A stretch of 64,000 nucleotides of DNA from Halalkalicoccus sp. CG83 (lineage in GTDB: Archaea; Halobacteriota; Halobacteria; Halobacteriales; Halalkalicoccaceae). The stretch spans positions 1 to 64,000 of the forward strand of contig NZ_JAZDDH010000002.1 of the NCBI RefSeq assembly GCF_037081715.1, written 5' to 3'. This document shows, piece after piece, positions 16,616 through 25,088 of the stretch; the stretch's first letter is position 1; each line of letters starts with the position of its first letter. The translations under genes were made by a program, and so were the position numbers. The notes under the pieces were generated by a model. The model was not told where the DNA came from. It did no database searches and saw only the letters and a program-made list of their open reading frames with translations.

Positions 16616-16641
16616 TGGATGAACCCTCCGTAGTTCATCCA
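16616..16641 (+). terminator. candidate terminator hairpin after the DUF1330 gene
   Basis: TGGATGAAC pairs with GTTCATCCA (9 bp, 8-nt loop), about 33 bases after the DUF1330 stop. No strong T-run follows directly, so it may act as an RNA 3'-end stabiliser instead. Confidence 0.45.
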
Positions 16642-16849
16642 CTATTTCCGGGAGTCTTGGGTAGTACCCGAAGGCCCCTTCCGCTGAACCCATCGGTAAC
16701 TGATAAACACCTCGGCGGTACGAAACTTCCCGTCTCGGCCGTAGGAACCCCGACGAGTCCGGCCGAGCGGATCGAACCCCGTCGTTTTCTCACGTCTCGT
16801 TCGCCGAAACGGTCAACAGAGCTATCAGTAGTATAGTTGTCATTTCGTC

Positions 16850-18127
16850 ATGGATCGTAGACGGTTCATCGAACTGTCCGCGGCAGGGACGGGTATCGCG
16901 CTCGCTGGATGTACGGCTAACGACGGGGCCGAGAACGCGAAGGCCGCCGAGGACGGGACCGACGTCGAGGAGGACCCGGAGGAGACCGAACCTGAGGAGG
17001 AGCGACCGGAGCCGGAGGGCGGCGACGGGCGTCCGTACACGCACTACTCGCTCGACGTTCGGGACGAGCGATCGGCGGGCTACCCGGTCTGGGTCGACCG
17101 GAACGGGCGCGTCTACGGGCGCGACGGTCCGCGCGTGCTGGTGAGCGACGACTGGTGGGAGACGACCGAGACCCTCTACTCCTTCGAGGAGGAGGGGACG
17201 AAGGATGAGTACGTGCAGACGGTCATCGTCCCGGACAGCGGGCGCGTGATCGCCGGAATCGGGGGACGCGGCGAGACCGGCGGAAAGGTCGAGCTCGTCG
17301 ACGAGGATCTCGGCGGGTCGGAGACGCTCTACCGGTTCGACTACGGCCGCGTCTCGAGCGAGTTCGGCCACGTCGCGTACGAGGACGTCGTCGTCATCGG
17401 CACGTACCATCTGTCGGACTTCGAGGCGAACAGACACGCCAACGAGGTGATCCTCTCGACCGACGGCGGGAAGTCGTTCGAGCTGATCCTCGAACCCGAA
17501 CTCCACACCGAGGACGCCGCCAACCACCACGTCCACGACGTGGAGTACGACCCGTACGCCGGGCGCATCTGGGTCGCGGTTGGCGACCACGGCAACTCAC
17601 AGATCTACTGGAGCGACGACCTCGGCGACTCGTGGACGGAACTCGACGAACGTGGTCGCGTGACGATGGTGACGCAGATCGCAGCGTTCGAGAACTGTGT
17701 CGCGTTCGGCACCGACGGCGTCCCCGAGGGGATCATCCGCTGGAAGCGCGACGGCCCGAACGACGAACCGGACGGCGTCGCGGACCTCGTCCGCCCGCAC
17801 GTCGAGATCGAGACCGACCCCGACGACGACGTGATGGAGCTGTACGCGCGGCGGCGCTGGCACGTTCGCGAGGACGACGGACGCGAGCTGTGTCTGATGC
17901 CCTTCGGCTACTCGACCATGCACGAGACCGCGAGCGACTCGGTCGTGCTCGCCAGCGTCGACGGCGACGAGTGGTACGAACTCTACCGAACCGAGACCCG
18001 GGACGTCCTGCTCTCGAACGTCATGGGTCCGCTCTCGATGGACGGCGACCGACGGACGCTCGTCTCCGATAGCTTCCAGGCGGAAGGACACCAGATCGAC
18101 GCGACGGTACCGTTGTTCTGGAACTAG
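16850..18127 (+). CDS. Tat-exported lipoprotein with a BNR/sialidase-like beta-propeller
   Basis: A 425-residue surface lipoprotein. The signal is RRRFIELSAAG with a lipobox ending in Cys21 (ALAGC), so it is exported by the Tat pathway and lipid-anchored. An acidic linker (about 22-60, mostly Glu/Asp/Pro) leads to repeated blades with SDDWWETTET, STDGGKSFELI and SDDLGDSWTELDE, the Asp-box/BNR-type repeats of sialidase-like propellers. No glycosidase active-site residues can be assigned, so this is probably a binding or scaffold propeller. It stands alone, at the right border of the lower-GC segment. Confidence 0.78.
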   Translation: MDRRRFIELSAAGTGIALAGCTANDGAENAKAAEDGTDVEEDPEETEPEEERPEPEGGDGRPYTHYSLDVRDERSAGYPVWVDRNGRVYGRDGPRVLVSDDWWETTETLYSFEEEGTKDEYVQTVIVPDSGRVIAGIGGRGETGGKVELVDEDLGGSETLYRFDYGRVSSEFGHVAYEDVVVIGTYHLSDFEANRHANEVILSTDGGKSFELILEPELHTEDAANHHVHDVEYDPYAGRIWVAVGDHGNSQIYWSDDLGDSWTELDERGRVTMVTQIAAFENCVAFGTDGVPEGIIRWKRDGPNDEPDGVADLVRPHVEIETDPDDDVMELYARRRWHVREDDGRELCLMPFGYSTMHETASDSVVLASVDGDEWYELYRTETRDVLLSNVMGPLSMDGDRRTLVSDSFQAEGHQIDATVPLFWN

Positions 18128-18366
18128 CTGCCGTTCGATCGTCGGCGAAACGATTCGAAAGGACCCGAACGAGGACGATGCCGGAGGAGGGTCGCTCGAT
18201 CGACGACGGGGGTCGCTTCCGTCGTGTCTCCATCCGGTTCCTCGATTCGGTGTGAACGAAACGACCCCACGGAGTCCGCGGGCAGCGGCGACGATCCGCC
18301 GGCCGATCGTCTCCCGGTGAATCCTTACTCCTCGACTACCTCTAGTGGGTAGGGAACGAAGTCGCC

Positions 18367-18516
18367 ATGATGCCACCGTTCATCCGCCGCTGTCCCGAGT
18401 GCGGCCACGTGAGTCTGAGTCGTCGGTTCGAGAGCGTCGATGACGACCCGAACCGCGTCGAGTGTCCCTCGTGTGACCATCGGTTCGAGCCGACCGAGAG
18501 CCCCTGGTTGAACTGA
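18367..18516 (+). CDS. small zinc-ribbon protein
   Basis: A 49-residue protein with two CxxC pairs, CPEC (about residues 9-12) and CPSC (about 33-36), flanked by basic residues: a treble-clef/zinc-ribbon. Such small zinc-finger proteins are common and functionally important in haloarchaea. The ATG is doubled (18367 and 18370). It has no operon partner; the J-domain/ferredoxin gene faces it. Confidence 0.7.
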   Translation: MMPPFIRRCPECGHVSLSRRFESVDDDPNRVECPSCDHRFEPTESPWLN

Positions 18517-18582
18517 ACGTCGAGACGTTCCGACCGTCGCCGGCTGGCTCGGTCGTGACTCGCCGACGGAGTCGAGTCGGGA

Positions 18583-19224
18583 TCAGTCGTTGGCGTGGGC
18601 TCGCTCGAACGGACGGGGCGGAAGACGGAGTTCGCCGAGGTCGGGCAGGTCCTTGACGTTGTAGACCACCTTCATCTCGTCGGTGGCCGGCGTGCCGTTG
18701 CACGAGAGCCGGATCCCCCGATCGAGCATCTCCGGCGGGAGGATGTGATTGACCGGCATCGCCATCTCGCCCTCCACGATCGCGACGGCACAGTTCGCAC
18801 ACGCCCCGCCCCGGCAGGCGTAGGGCCAGGCGAACCCGCGGTTCTCGGCGGCCTGCAGGAGCGACTCGCCGGGCTGGACCAGAAAGCGGCCGTGATCCGC
18901 CGCGTCGAGTCCCTCGTTGGCGGCCTTCTCGAAGAGATCCCCGTCGTCGAGCGTCCAGCCGTAGTCGTCGAGGACCTCGTAGTTGAGGTACTCGACCCGG
19001 GACTCCGGCCCCCGGTGGAGGTCGTCCTCCTCGGGATCGACGTCGATCCCCCCGCCGTTATCGCCCGCCTTCACCTCCTCGTACGCCTCCCTGACGAGCT
19101 GGAACTCCCGTGCGGAACCGCCCTGGTCCGGATGGCTCTCCATCACCCGGCGCCTGTACGTACGGTCGATCGCCTCCTCGTCTGCATCCGGATCGATCCC
19201 TAGAACGGCGAACGGGGACTCCAC
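18583..19224 (-). CDS. J-domain / [2Fe-2S] ferredoxin fusion protein
   Basis: About 213 residues with two parts. Residues 1-60 are a DnaJ J-domain (SPFAVLGIDPDADEEAI, then the HPD triplet in ESHPDQGG), which contacts Hsp70. The C-terminal part (about 110-205) is a plant-type ferredoxin with CRGGACANC and a later RLSC, the four Cys ligands of a [2Fe-2S] cluster. Haloarchaea are known to carry this fusion. The start is GTG at 19224: it begins exactly at the J-domain, and a TATA element (GATAAATC, 19249-19256) lies 28 bases upstream, as for a leaderless message; ATGs at 19290 and 19323 would come before that promoter. The fusion suggests a link between electron transfer and chaperone-assisted Fe-S protein folding (inference). 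Confidence 0.83.
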   Translation of the reverse strand: MESPFAVLGIDPDADEEAIDRTYRRRVMESHPDQGGSAREFQLVREAYEEVKAGDNGGGIDVDPEEDDLHRGPESRVEYLNYEVLDDYGWTLDDGDLFEKAANEGLDAADHGRFLVQPGESLLQAAENRGFAWPYACRGGACANCAVAIVEGEMAMPVNHILPPEMLDRGIRLSCNGTPATDEMKVVYNVKDLPDLGELRLPPRPFERAHAND

Positions 19225-19248
19225 GAACGGTCCTAGCCGGCCCAGGCT

Positions 19249-19256
19249 GATAAATC
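19249..19256 (-). promoter_or_regulatory. TATA box that sets the GTG start of the J-domain/ferredoxin gene
   Basis: GATTTATC on the minus strand, centred 28 bases from the GTG at 19224. This spacing is typical of leaderless haloarchaeal promoters and argues against the two upstream ATGs. Confidence 0.55.
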
Positions 19257-19400
19257 CCTCTCGACGGCGACTTCCCGGCGTACGATCCATTCCCGCGAAA
19301 CGATCGTCCGCGAGTCCCGTCACCTCCTGGGGACGAGTATTACTTCGTCCTGTAGTTAATCAGGGAAAGAACTAATACGCACCCCTCGCAATACCATACC

Positions 19401-19676
19401 ATGATCGCCCAGAAGGCCGGACGCCGAACCCCACGTCGGTCCGACGAGAAGCTCGCGATCCTGGAGTTCGTCCTCCAGCGAGACAGCGCCCGTCTCAGCA
19501 CCCTCATCGAGACGCTCTCGCTCGACGACGTCGAGACCCGCGACGTGCTGCTCGAACTGCGTGACGACGATCTCGTCTCCGCCTGCCCGCTGGACGAGGA
19601 CGACCTCGTCGTGACGTCGCTCCCGCGGCTCCGGGGCCAGGACCGGACGAAGATCCACCGCCTGCTCTACAACTGA
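19401..19676 (+). CDS. small winged-helix-like protein, haloarchaeal
   Basis: A 91-residue protein. Residues 14-70 (EKLAILEFVLQRDSARLSTL, then TRDVLLELRDDDLVSAC) look like a compact winged helix-turn-helix, so a DNA-binding or regulatory role is likely. No effector domain is present. A TATA-like ACTAATAC lies about 28 bases before the ATG, supporting this start. It is divergent from the J-domain/ferredoxin gene, so it could regulate it. I do not know a named family for it. Confidence 0.62.
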   Translation: MIAQKAGRRTPRRSDEKLAILEFVLQRDSARLSTLIETLSLDDVETRDVLLELRDDDLVSACPLDEDDLVVTSLPRLRGQDRTKIHRLLYN

Positions 19677-20113
19677 ACGATTGCCGACCGCTCGCTCGTT
19701 TTACGATCGATCCGTCCGACGGATCGTGACGACTACCGAGAACGCACTCCTCGCTCGGTCGCACCCTACTCCTTCACGCACCGTTCGAAGTCTCTCTACT
19801 CCCTTCGTCGCTCAAGTTGACGCCCGCGGTGAGCCCCGAGACGTCGCCCCCGACGATCAGTACGTCGATCGTTCGGTTCGACGATCGGGACTCCGGGGTG
19901 TTCTCGTGGACCGTGGACCGCCGACTCATGGCGAGGGATACGTCGCGACCGAAGCAATCGTGATCGTCCGGCCCCCTCGTCGACACTCACGATCGACACG
20001 TCCGGCGTCTGGTGCCTCTCGGGCAGCCGAGACTGCTGCCGCCGGCGCGAACCCACGAGGAACCGCATGACGTTAGTTCCCGGCTCGCCACGGGGCAACG
20101 CACGAATCCGATC
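19677..20113. other. 437-bp gap with a possible flavoprotein N-terminal stub
   Basis: No intact gene. On the minus strand, 19774-19986 is open and includes TIDVLIVGGDVSGLTAGVNL (forming near 19800-19870), which matches the FAD-binding motif that opens flavoprotein oxidoreductases, then stops after about ten residues. This reads as the N-terminal remnant of a lost dehydrogenase. The rest shows nothing recognisable. Confidence 0.4.
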
Positions 20114-20830
20114 ATGAACGACCTCCTCCGATCCGTGGTGACGGACTGGCTACGACGGGCGTACAACGCGACGATCAGGAACCACCTCCCGCGGAAGATC
20201 GGCTACTACAACGGCGTCGCGGTCCGGGCCCCGCGGCTGTTCGACTTCACCGATCACATCCCGGACTACAAGGCCGAACAGATGGACTGCATCGCCGCCG
20301 CGGTCGAGGCCGGGGACACGGTCGTCAACGTCGGCGGCGGTTACGGCGTCTCGACGGTCGTCGCGGCCCGTCGCGTCGGCCCGTCCGGCCGGGTGGCGAC
20401 CTTCGAGCCCGCGGAGGAGGTGCTCGGTCCGCTCCGCGAGACGGCCGAGATCAACGACGTCGCCGATCGCGTCGAACTGCGGCACGCCGCGGTCGGGTCC
20501 CCCTCGCACCCCAAGGGGTCGATCGAGGGGGCCGAGACCCTCCCGCCGTCGGCGCTTCCCGAGTGTGACGTCCTGATCCTGGACTGTGACGGTGCCGAGG
20601 CGGAGATCGTGCCCCGCCTCGAGATCCGACCGCGTGACCTCGTGATCGAGTCCCACCCCCGCTACGGCGTCGATACCGGAGCACTGCTGTCGGTTCTCTC
20701 GTCCATGGAATACGAGTTTCCGGATCGCTACTTCGACGGAACCGGGGGGACTCACCACTTTCTCGCCACGAGAACCCCGGAGAAGTACTCCGAGGAGTGC
20801 ACCGCCGGCCGCGACCGCCCGTCCGGCTGA
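20114..20830 (+). CDS. FkbM family SAM-dependent methyltransferase
   Basis: A 238-residue class I methyltransferase with VVNVGGGYGVSTVVAAR (about residues 73-89, SAM loop), FEPAEEV and LILDCDGAEAEIV, an FkbM-like variant of the DxExxE block. The frame is open further upstream, but the ATG at 20114 begins the usual basic N-terminal helix. It is unlike the first FkbM gene in the window (270-1097) outside the motifs. Substrate unknown; no glycan genes sit next to it. Confidence 0.78.
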   Translation: MNDLLRSVVTDWLRRAYNATIRNHLPRKIGYYNGVAVRAPRLFDFTDHIPDYKAEQMDCIAAAVEAGDTVVNVGGGYGVSTVVAARRVGPSGRVATFEPAEEVLGPLRETAEINDVADRVELRHAAVGSPSHPKGSIEGAETLPPSALPECDVLILDCDGAEAEIVPRLEIRPRDLVIESHPRYGVDTGALLSVLSSMEYEFPDRYFDGTGGTHHFLATRTPEKYSEECTAGRDRPSG

Positions 20831-20905
20831 ACGGCGCTCGGCGGAGACACCCCGGGCCGGACGAGCCGACCAGCCCGGGCCGGGATGCCGCTTCGGGGTA
20901 TCGTC

Positions 20906-21283
20906 TCAGGCCTCGGCCAGGACGGACTTGAGCGCGGTCGAGAGCTCCTCGAAGCGGTCGATCGAGAGCGAGTCGGTCGTCACCCAGACGCCGTGCTCGC
21001 CCTCGATGACCCGGGTGAGAAAGCCGTGTTCGAACATGCGGATCGTCGCCTCGTACTCCCCTAACTGGGTGTTCCGGTAGGCCGACTGGGAGCGAAAGCC
21101 CATCCGTTCGTGATCGGCGAACCCGACGAGGTCGGCCGTGCGGTCGAGATCCGACCGGAGGTAGAGCTGTTCGACGTGTTCCTCGTCGAAGTAGGTGATG
21201 CTCCGGAGTTCATCGCCGACGGCGGTCCGACAGACGCTCAACAGTTCCTCTTCGAGCTCCGGGTCGATGACGTTCTCGCCCAT
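20906..21283 (-). CDS. conserved haloarchaeal protein of unknown function
   Basis: A 125-residue acidic soluble protein (ATG at 21283). The pattern VIDPELEEELLSVCRTAVGD then ITYFDEEHVEQLYLRSDLD is one I recognise as a haloarchaeal family whose members resemble stand-alone sensory domains near bat-type regulators, with a roadblock/profilin-like alternation. No DNA-binding domain is present. It lies divergent from the UspA gene at 21525. No catalytic residues can be named. Confidence 0.68.
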   Translation of the reverse strand: MGENVIDPELEEELLSVCRTAVGDELRSITYFDEEHVEQLYLRSDLDRTADLVGFADHERMGFRSQSAYRNTQLGEYEATIRMFEHGFLTRVIEGEHGVWVTTDSLSIDRFEELSTALKSVLAEA

Positions 21284-21524
21284 ACCATCCAACCGACGGT
21301 AGGGCGGAATAAGCTGACGGTGGATGACTCGCCCGTCTCCGGCGAGTCGTTCCTCCCTTGATCTCCCTCGAGGATCTCCGGTACGGATCGGACGACGGTC
21401 GATCCACGCTGGAGCCCGCACTCGCGACCTCCCTCGATCCCTCGGAACTCGAACGCGTCTCCGATCACGATACGCGGTGTCGGCGACGGTAACTTACATC
21501 ACCATCTACCGTGAACTATCCTCC

Positions 21525-22088
21525 ATGGGAGTGGATACACTTCTACTGGCCGTCGGAGAGGAGGACGCCACGCGAATCGATCCGATCGCTGATACGGTGA
21601 TCGACGTCGCAGTTCCGACCGGGGCGACCGTCGTGATCGCACACGTCCTCACCGAGGAGACGTACCGGCGCGCGCTCGACGAGGCGGGCGAGGAGACGAC
21701 GACCGTTCTGGAGGAGCGCTTTAGGGACCGACTCCCCGACCGGCCCGGGTTCGAGGGCGACGTCCCGGCGTGGCTCGAACGGCGCTCCTGGACGGGCGAA
21801 GAGGTCAGACCGGAGGCGGTCGAGGCCGTTCTCGATCGAAAGGACCTGATCCGGGAGCTGGCGGTGGCGTTCGACGAGGCGGACGTCGAGTACGAGATCC
21901 GTGGCTCCGTCGGCGATCCCGCGGAACGGATCGTCGCCATGGCCGACGAACTCGACGCGGACTTCGTCGTCGTGGGCGGTCGGGACCGGTCGGCGACCAG
22001 CAGGAAACTGTTCGGGAGCGTCTCCCAGACGATCCTCAGGTCGGTGCGCTGTCCCGTGATCTCGATCCGGCAGGACGTCAGCGAGTAG
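21525..22088 (+). CDS. universal stress protein (UspA family), long variant
   Basis: A 187-residue UspA-fold protein. The N-terminal strand is MGVDTLLLAVGEEDATRID, and the C-terminal VVGGRDRSATSRKLFGSV is the nucleotide-binding loop, but without the exact G-x2-G-x9-G(S/T) spacing (GGRDRS...FGS), so it may or may not bind ATP. An insertion of about 40 residues (60-105, Arg/Glu-rich) separates the halves; ordinary Usp proteins have about 145 residues. The start is the ATG at 21525; the earlier open frame is not coding in character. Confidence 0.8.
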   Translation: MGVDTLLLAVGEEDATRIDPIADTVIDVAVPTGATVVIAHVLTEETYRRALDEAGEETTTVLEERFRDRLPDRPGFEGDVPAWLERRSWTGEEVRPEAVEAVLDRKDLIRELAVAFDEADVEYEIRGSVGDPAERIVAMADELDADFVVVGGRDRSATSRKLFGSVSQTILRSVRCPVISIRQDVSE

Positions 22089-22295
22089 CCGTCGATCCGC
22101 GCACTGTGCGTTCGATCACGCGTCGACGAACCACCTCTTCTTCCCCGAGGACACGTCGCCCGATCGACGACTCGCCTCCTTCCGCTCGTCCGACGAGCTC
22201 CTCCGGTCCTCCCGCCGATACTGTACGTGTGAGACGTTCTCGACGTATCATCGAACCTGGGGACCTTTCGCGCTTTCGTGCATATTAACTCGAGT

Positions 22296-22370
22296 ATGAG
22301 TAAAGCAACTCGCTACAAGCTGTTCGTACGGGACGCGAAGAAAGTCAGCAGCGACGAACGCCGGTACTGA
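22296..22370 (+). CDS. possible 24-residue micro-ORF
   Basis: ATG at 22296 and stop at 22368-22370 encode a basic 24-residue peptide, MSKATRYKLFVRDAKKVSSD then ERRY. Its Lys/Arg richness is unlike shadow frames in this GC-rich DNA, and it stands alone in a 334-bp gap. It could also be chance; the nearby TATA-like CATATTAA is too close to act for a leaderless start. Confidence 0.3.
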   Translation: MSKATRYKLFVRDAKKVSSDERRY

Positions 22371-22422
22371 ATCGTTCGGCACCCTCCTCACCGTTTCTCT
22401 CCTCTCTCATCGCTTCCGCACG

Positions 22423-23730
22423 CTACTCCATCTCCGCCTCCGTCGTCTCGGTCTCCGTCCCCTCTACGATCTCGAGGCCGCGGTTGTTGACTGCGTTGGG
22501 ATCGAGCCCCACCTCCTCGAGGAACTGTTTGTACTCGCGTTCGCACTGTTCGCCGGCCTTCTGGCGGTCCGACGCCCGATCGCAGAGCGCCACCAGGTCC
22601 TCCGGAACGTCGTTGGTGTAGACGATCCAGTGGTTGATCAGATCGGAGAGTCGGCGGATGGGGCTCGTGAAGTGTCCGTAGATCTCGAAGTTGAGCGCGT
22701 GGTGGCCGCCGAAGGGGTCGTTCATGTAGCGCGCACGCGGCATCACCTTCATCACCGCCCACTGGATCTTGCCCAACTGTCGTTCCGGGGCGCTCTCGAG
22801 GGTGGCGTTGACCGCCTTTCGGGGGTCGTCCCACGCCTCACCGGGGATCGAGACGCCGTCGAGCTCCTGGATCTCCTGGAGCGCCTTGTCCCACTCGTCG
22901 GGACTCGGTTGGGGGTGGACGCGGTACATCGCCTCGACGCCCCGACCCCACATGAGCTCGTGGGTAACCGCCTTGTTCGCCTTCAGCATGCACTCCTCGA
23001 TGATGGTGTGGGCGCGGTCCCGACGCGGGTTGAGCACGAGCGAGCCGTCCTCCTTTCGCTGCTCGTGCATCTGATCGGCCAGGTCGTGGACCAGCACGCA
23101 CTCCTCGTGCAGCGGCGCGTCGGGATCCTCGAGGCGCTTCTCGGCCTGCGCGTAGGTCAGTCGCTCGTTCGACTCGATCACCGACTTGTAGATCTCGATC
23201 GTCTCGTAGGAGAGGGTCTCCTTGTCGAGGTGCATCTCCACCGTATGCGCGAGTCGGTCCTCCTCGGGAACCAACGAGCAGACCGTCTCCGCGAGGGTGG
23301 GCGGCAGCATGTGTACCGTGTACGCCGGGAGATAGACGGTGTTGGCCCGCTCGACCGCCGAGGACCACATCGACGTCTCCGGGGTGACGTAGTGGGTCAC
23401 GTCCGCGATGTGGACCCAGAGGACGAACTCCTCGTCGCGCTCCTCGATCGAGATGGCGTCGTCGAAGTCCTGGGCGTCGATCGGGTCGGTCGTCCACGTC
23501 GTCAGATCGCGGAGGTCGCGGCGTTCGTCGACCTCGCTCTCGATCTCGCTCTGGACCTCCTCGGTGCGGGCTTCCGCCTCCTCGATCACCTCGGGGGGGA
23601 ACTCGTCGGGTATCTCGAACTTCTCGAACAGTTCCTCGCGCTTGTTCTCGAGGTGGCGCGCGAGCTCCTCGCTGATCTCGACCGGGCCCTGGCCCTCGAC
23701 GGTACCGGCCTCGGACTGGGCGTCGGTCAT
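22423..23730 (-). CDS. rnr: RNase R/RNB-domain 3'-5' exoribonuclease
   Basis: About 435 residues, mainly the RNB catalytic domain. The active-site block is TTDPIDAQDFDDAISIEER (about residues 80-98), whose Asp residues bind two metals; HIADVTHYV and GHFTSPIRRLSDLINH complete the RNB signature. The cold-shock and S1 RNA-binding domains of bacterial RNase R are absent, as is common in the haloarchaeal form. It degrades RNA processively from the 3' end in the cytoplasm. The start is the ATG at 23730 (MTDAQSEAG), two codons inside the longest frame. Confidence 0.88.
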   Translation of the reverse strand: MTDAQSEAGTVEGQGPVEISEELARHLENKREELFEKFEIPDEFPPEVIEEAEARTEEVQSEIESEVDERRDLRDLTTWTTDPIDAQDFDDAISIEERDEEFVLWVHIADVTHYVTPETSMWSSAVERANTVYLPAYTVHMLPPTLAETVCSLVPEEDRLAHTVEMHLDKETLSYETIEIYKSVIESNERLTYAQAEKRLEDPDAPLHEECVLVHDLADQMHEQRKEDGSLVLNPRRDRAHTIIEECMLKANKAVTHELMWGRGVEAMYRVHPQPSPDEWDKALQEIQELDGVSIPGEAWDDPRKAVNATLESAPERQLGKIQWAVMKVMPRARYMNDPFGGHHALNFEIYGHFTSPIRRLSDLINHWIVYTNDVPEDLVALCDRASDRQKAGEQCEREYKQFLEEVGLDPNAVNNRGLEIVEGTETETTEAEME

Positions 23731-23800
23731 ACGCATGCCTCCGGTGGCGTCATGCCCCCGGCTACGATCGAGAGCCAGTTAGACGTATCGGCGTGGCACC

Positions 23801-24112
23801 CTACCGCTCGCGCTCGCGTTCCTCGGCATCGACGGGGCCGTAGCGCTCCTCGACCAGCGCACAGTACCACGAGAGGAACTCCTCCTGTGGGTGTTCGCCC
23901 GCGTCGATCTCCACGAGCAGCCCCTCGAGTTCCTCGCGGGGCTGATGACAGAGCTCGCGATAGCAGCCCTTACAGAGGTGTTCGAACGTCTTCCCCTCCC
24001 GGTCCCACCGGTCGCCGTACTTGTCGTACTCGCGCGCGTCCGACCGTTCGACGTCGGCGTCACAGGCGATACAACTCACGGGCCGCTGGCCCTGTTTGCG
24101 GGGGCCCCACAT
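23801..24112 (-). CDS. haloarchaeal zinc-binding protein of unknown function
   Basis: A 103-residue protein with two Cys pairs, CIAC (about residues 14-17) and CKGCYREL (about 47-54), forming a likely zinc knuckle, followed by a conserved helical tail (EEFLSWYCALVEERYG). It opens MWGPRKQGQRPVSC, typical of a small haloarchaeal family I recognise but cannot name with a function. It lies 70 bp upstream of the RNB nuclease gene on the same strand, so both could share a message. Confidence 0.72.
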   Translation of the reverse strand: MWGPRKQGQRPVSCIACDADVERSDAREYDKYGDRWDREGKTFEHLCKGCYRELCHQPREELEGLLVEIDAGEHPQEEFLSWYCALVEERYGPVDAEERERER

Positions 24113-24239
24113 GCGTCGCTAGAGGAATGGCCCCCACTTAGCCCTTTTCGCACGGCCGACGCGAAGCGACCTCCGGATCACGAGCGGCCTTCCACCGCGG
24201 TTTAGTGGCCGCCGCCCCTCCCGTCGACGAACGGCCCCG

Positions 24240-24503
24240 ACCGACGACTTCGAGACCGTTCGCCAGAGGGCGATCGAGGCGATCGAACGCGATGACGTCG
24301 TCTCCGTCTACGCCGGCCTGATCCACGAGGACCGCCAGGACGCCTACTACTTCGCGAACGACGTCGACGACGAGCTTCAGCGCATGGCCGTCCGGCAGCT
24401 GGGCATGCTCACCCGAGTGCTCACCGAGCAGTCCGACCTCACCGCCGAGGAGGTCACTGAGATCGCGCGCGAGCGGGCCGACGAGATGAACCTCCAGTCC
24501 TGA
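24240..24503 (+). CDS. conserved haloarchaeal acidic helical protein, start codon not found
   Basis: The frame encodes TDDFETVRQRAIEAIERDD, then VVSVYAGLIHEDRQDAYYFA and VRQLGMLTRVLTEQSDLTAEE, to the stop at 24501-24503. The composition is fully protein-like and I recognise the family in haloarchaea, but there is no ATG, GTG or TTG in frame anywhere upstream near the conserved beginning. A GTG at 24206 in another frame would need one frameshift. It is therefore either broken at its 5' end, or carries a sequencing error. Function unknown. Confidence 0.55.
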   Translation, partial: TDDFETVRQRAIEAIERDDVVSVYAGLIHEDRQDAYYFANDVDDELQRMAVRQLGMLTRVLTEQSDLTAEEVTEIARERADEMNLQS

Positions 24504-24553
24504 CCGTCGTCGGGAACGGACGTTTTATGCGCGACGGCCGTCAGGAGGTGGGT

Positions 24554-25033
24554 ATGCAGGTCAGATCCCGCCACCACCTCCGCAACGACGAGGTGCGCGA
24601 ACTCGAAGCCGCCCTGGGGTCGGCGCTGGGCGTCGAGCTCGACGCCGACAGTTACGAGCTCGTCGAGCTCGCGGACTCCCCGTTCGACCTCGTGCTCGTC
24701 GACGGCGAGCCCGCGGTCTTCTACTACGAGGACGAGCCCTTCCTCACCGTTCGCGGGGCGAACGACCACCCGCCGGAGACGGGCGTCGTCACCGTCGACG
24801 CCGGCGCGGTGTCGTTCGTCTCGAACGGTGCCGACGTGATGCGCCCCGGCATCGTCGACGCCGACGACGACATCGAGCCCGGCGACCTCGTCGCGATCGC
24901 CGAGGAGTCCCACGGCAAGGTGCTGGCGGTCGGTCGCGCGGAGACCGGCGGCGACGACATGGTCGGCGAGTCCGGAAAGGTCGTCGACTCGATCCACCAC
25001 GTCGGCGACGATCTCTACGCGTTCACCGTGTAG
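24554..25033 (+). CDS. PUA-domain RNA-binding protein
   Basis: A 159-residue protein: the N-terminal half (about 1-75) is a pre-PUA domain (SRHHLRNDEVRELEAALG), the C-terminal half (about 76-155) a PUA domain (GVVTVDAGAVSFVSNGADVM, then EPGDLVAIAEESHGKVLAVG). PUA proteins of this kind bind structured RNA and are related to archaeosine transglycosylase and the MCT-1/eIF2D partner. The ATG at 24554 is preceded by AGGAGGTG. It may act in translation or RNA modification; no catalytic domain is attached. Confidence 0.85.
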   Translation: MQVRSRHHLRNDEVRELEAALGSALGVELDADSYELVELADSPFDLVLVDGEPAVFYYEDEPFLTVRGANDHPPETGVVTVDAGAVSFVSNGADVMRPGIVDADDDIEPGDLVAIAEESHGKVLAVGRAETGGDDMVGESGKVVDSIHHVGDDLYAFTV

Positions 25034-25088
25034 TCCGGCCGACGACCCCCTTCCGCCTTCCCCTGCAGAACGCGTTCCGTCTTCTCGG

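Noticed and set aside
22630-24141. Long plus-strand open frame of about 500 codons
   Set aside because: It lies antisense to the RNB nuclease and zinc-binding genes, which have clear motifs. The product is Arg/Val/Asp-rich in the way typical of shadow frames in GC-rich haloarchaeal DNA.
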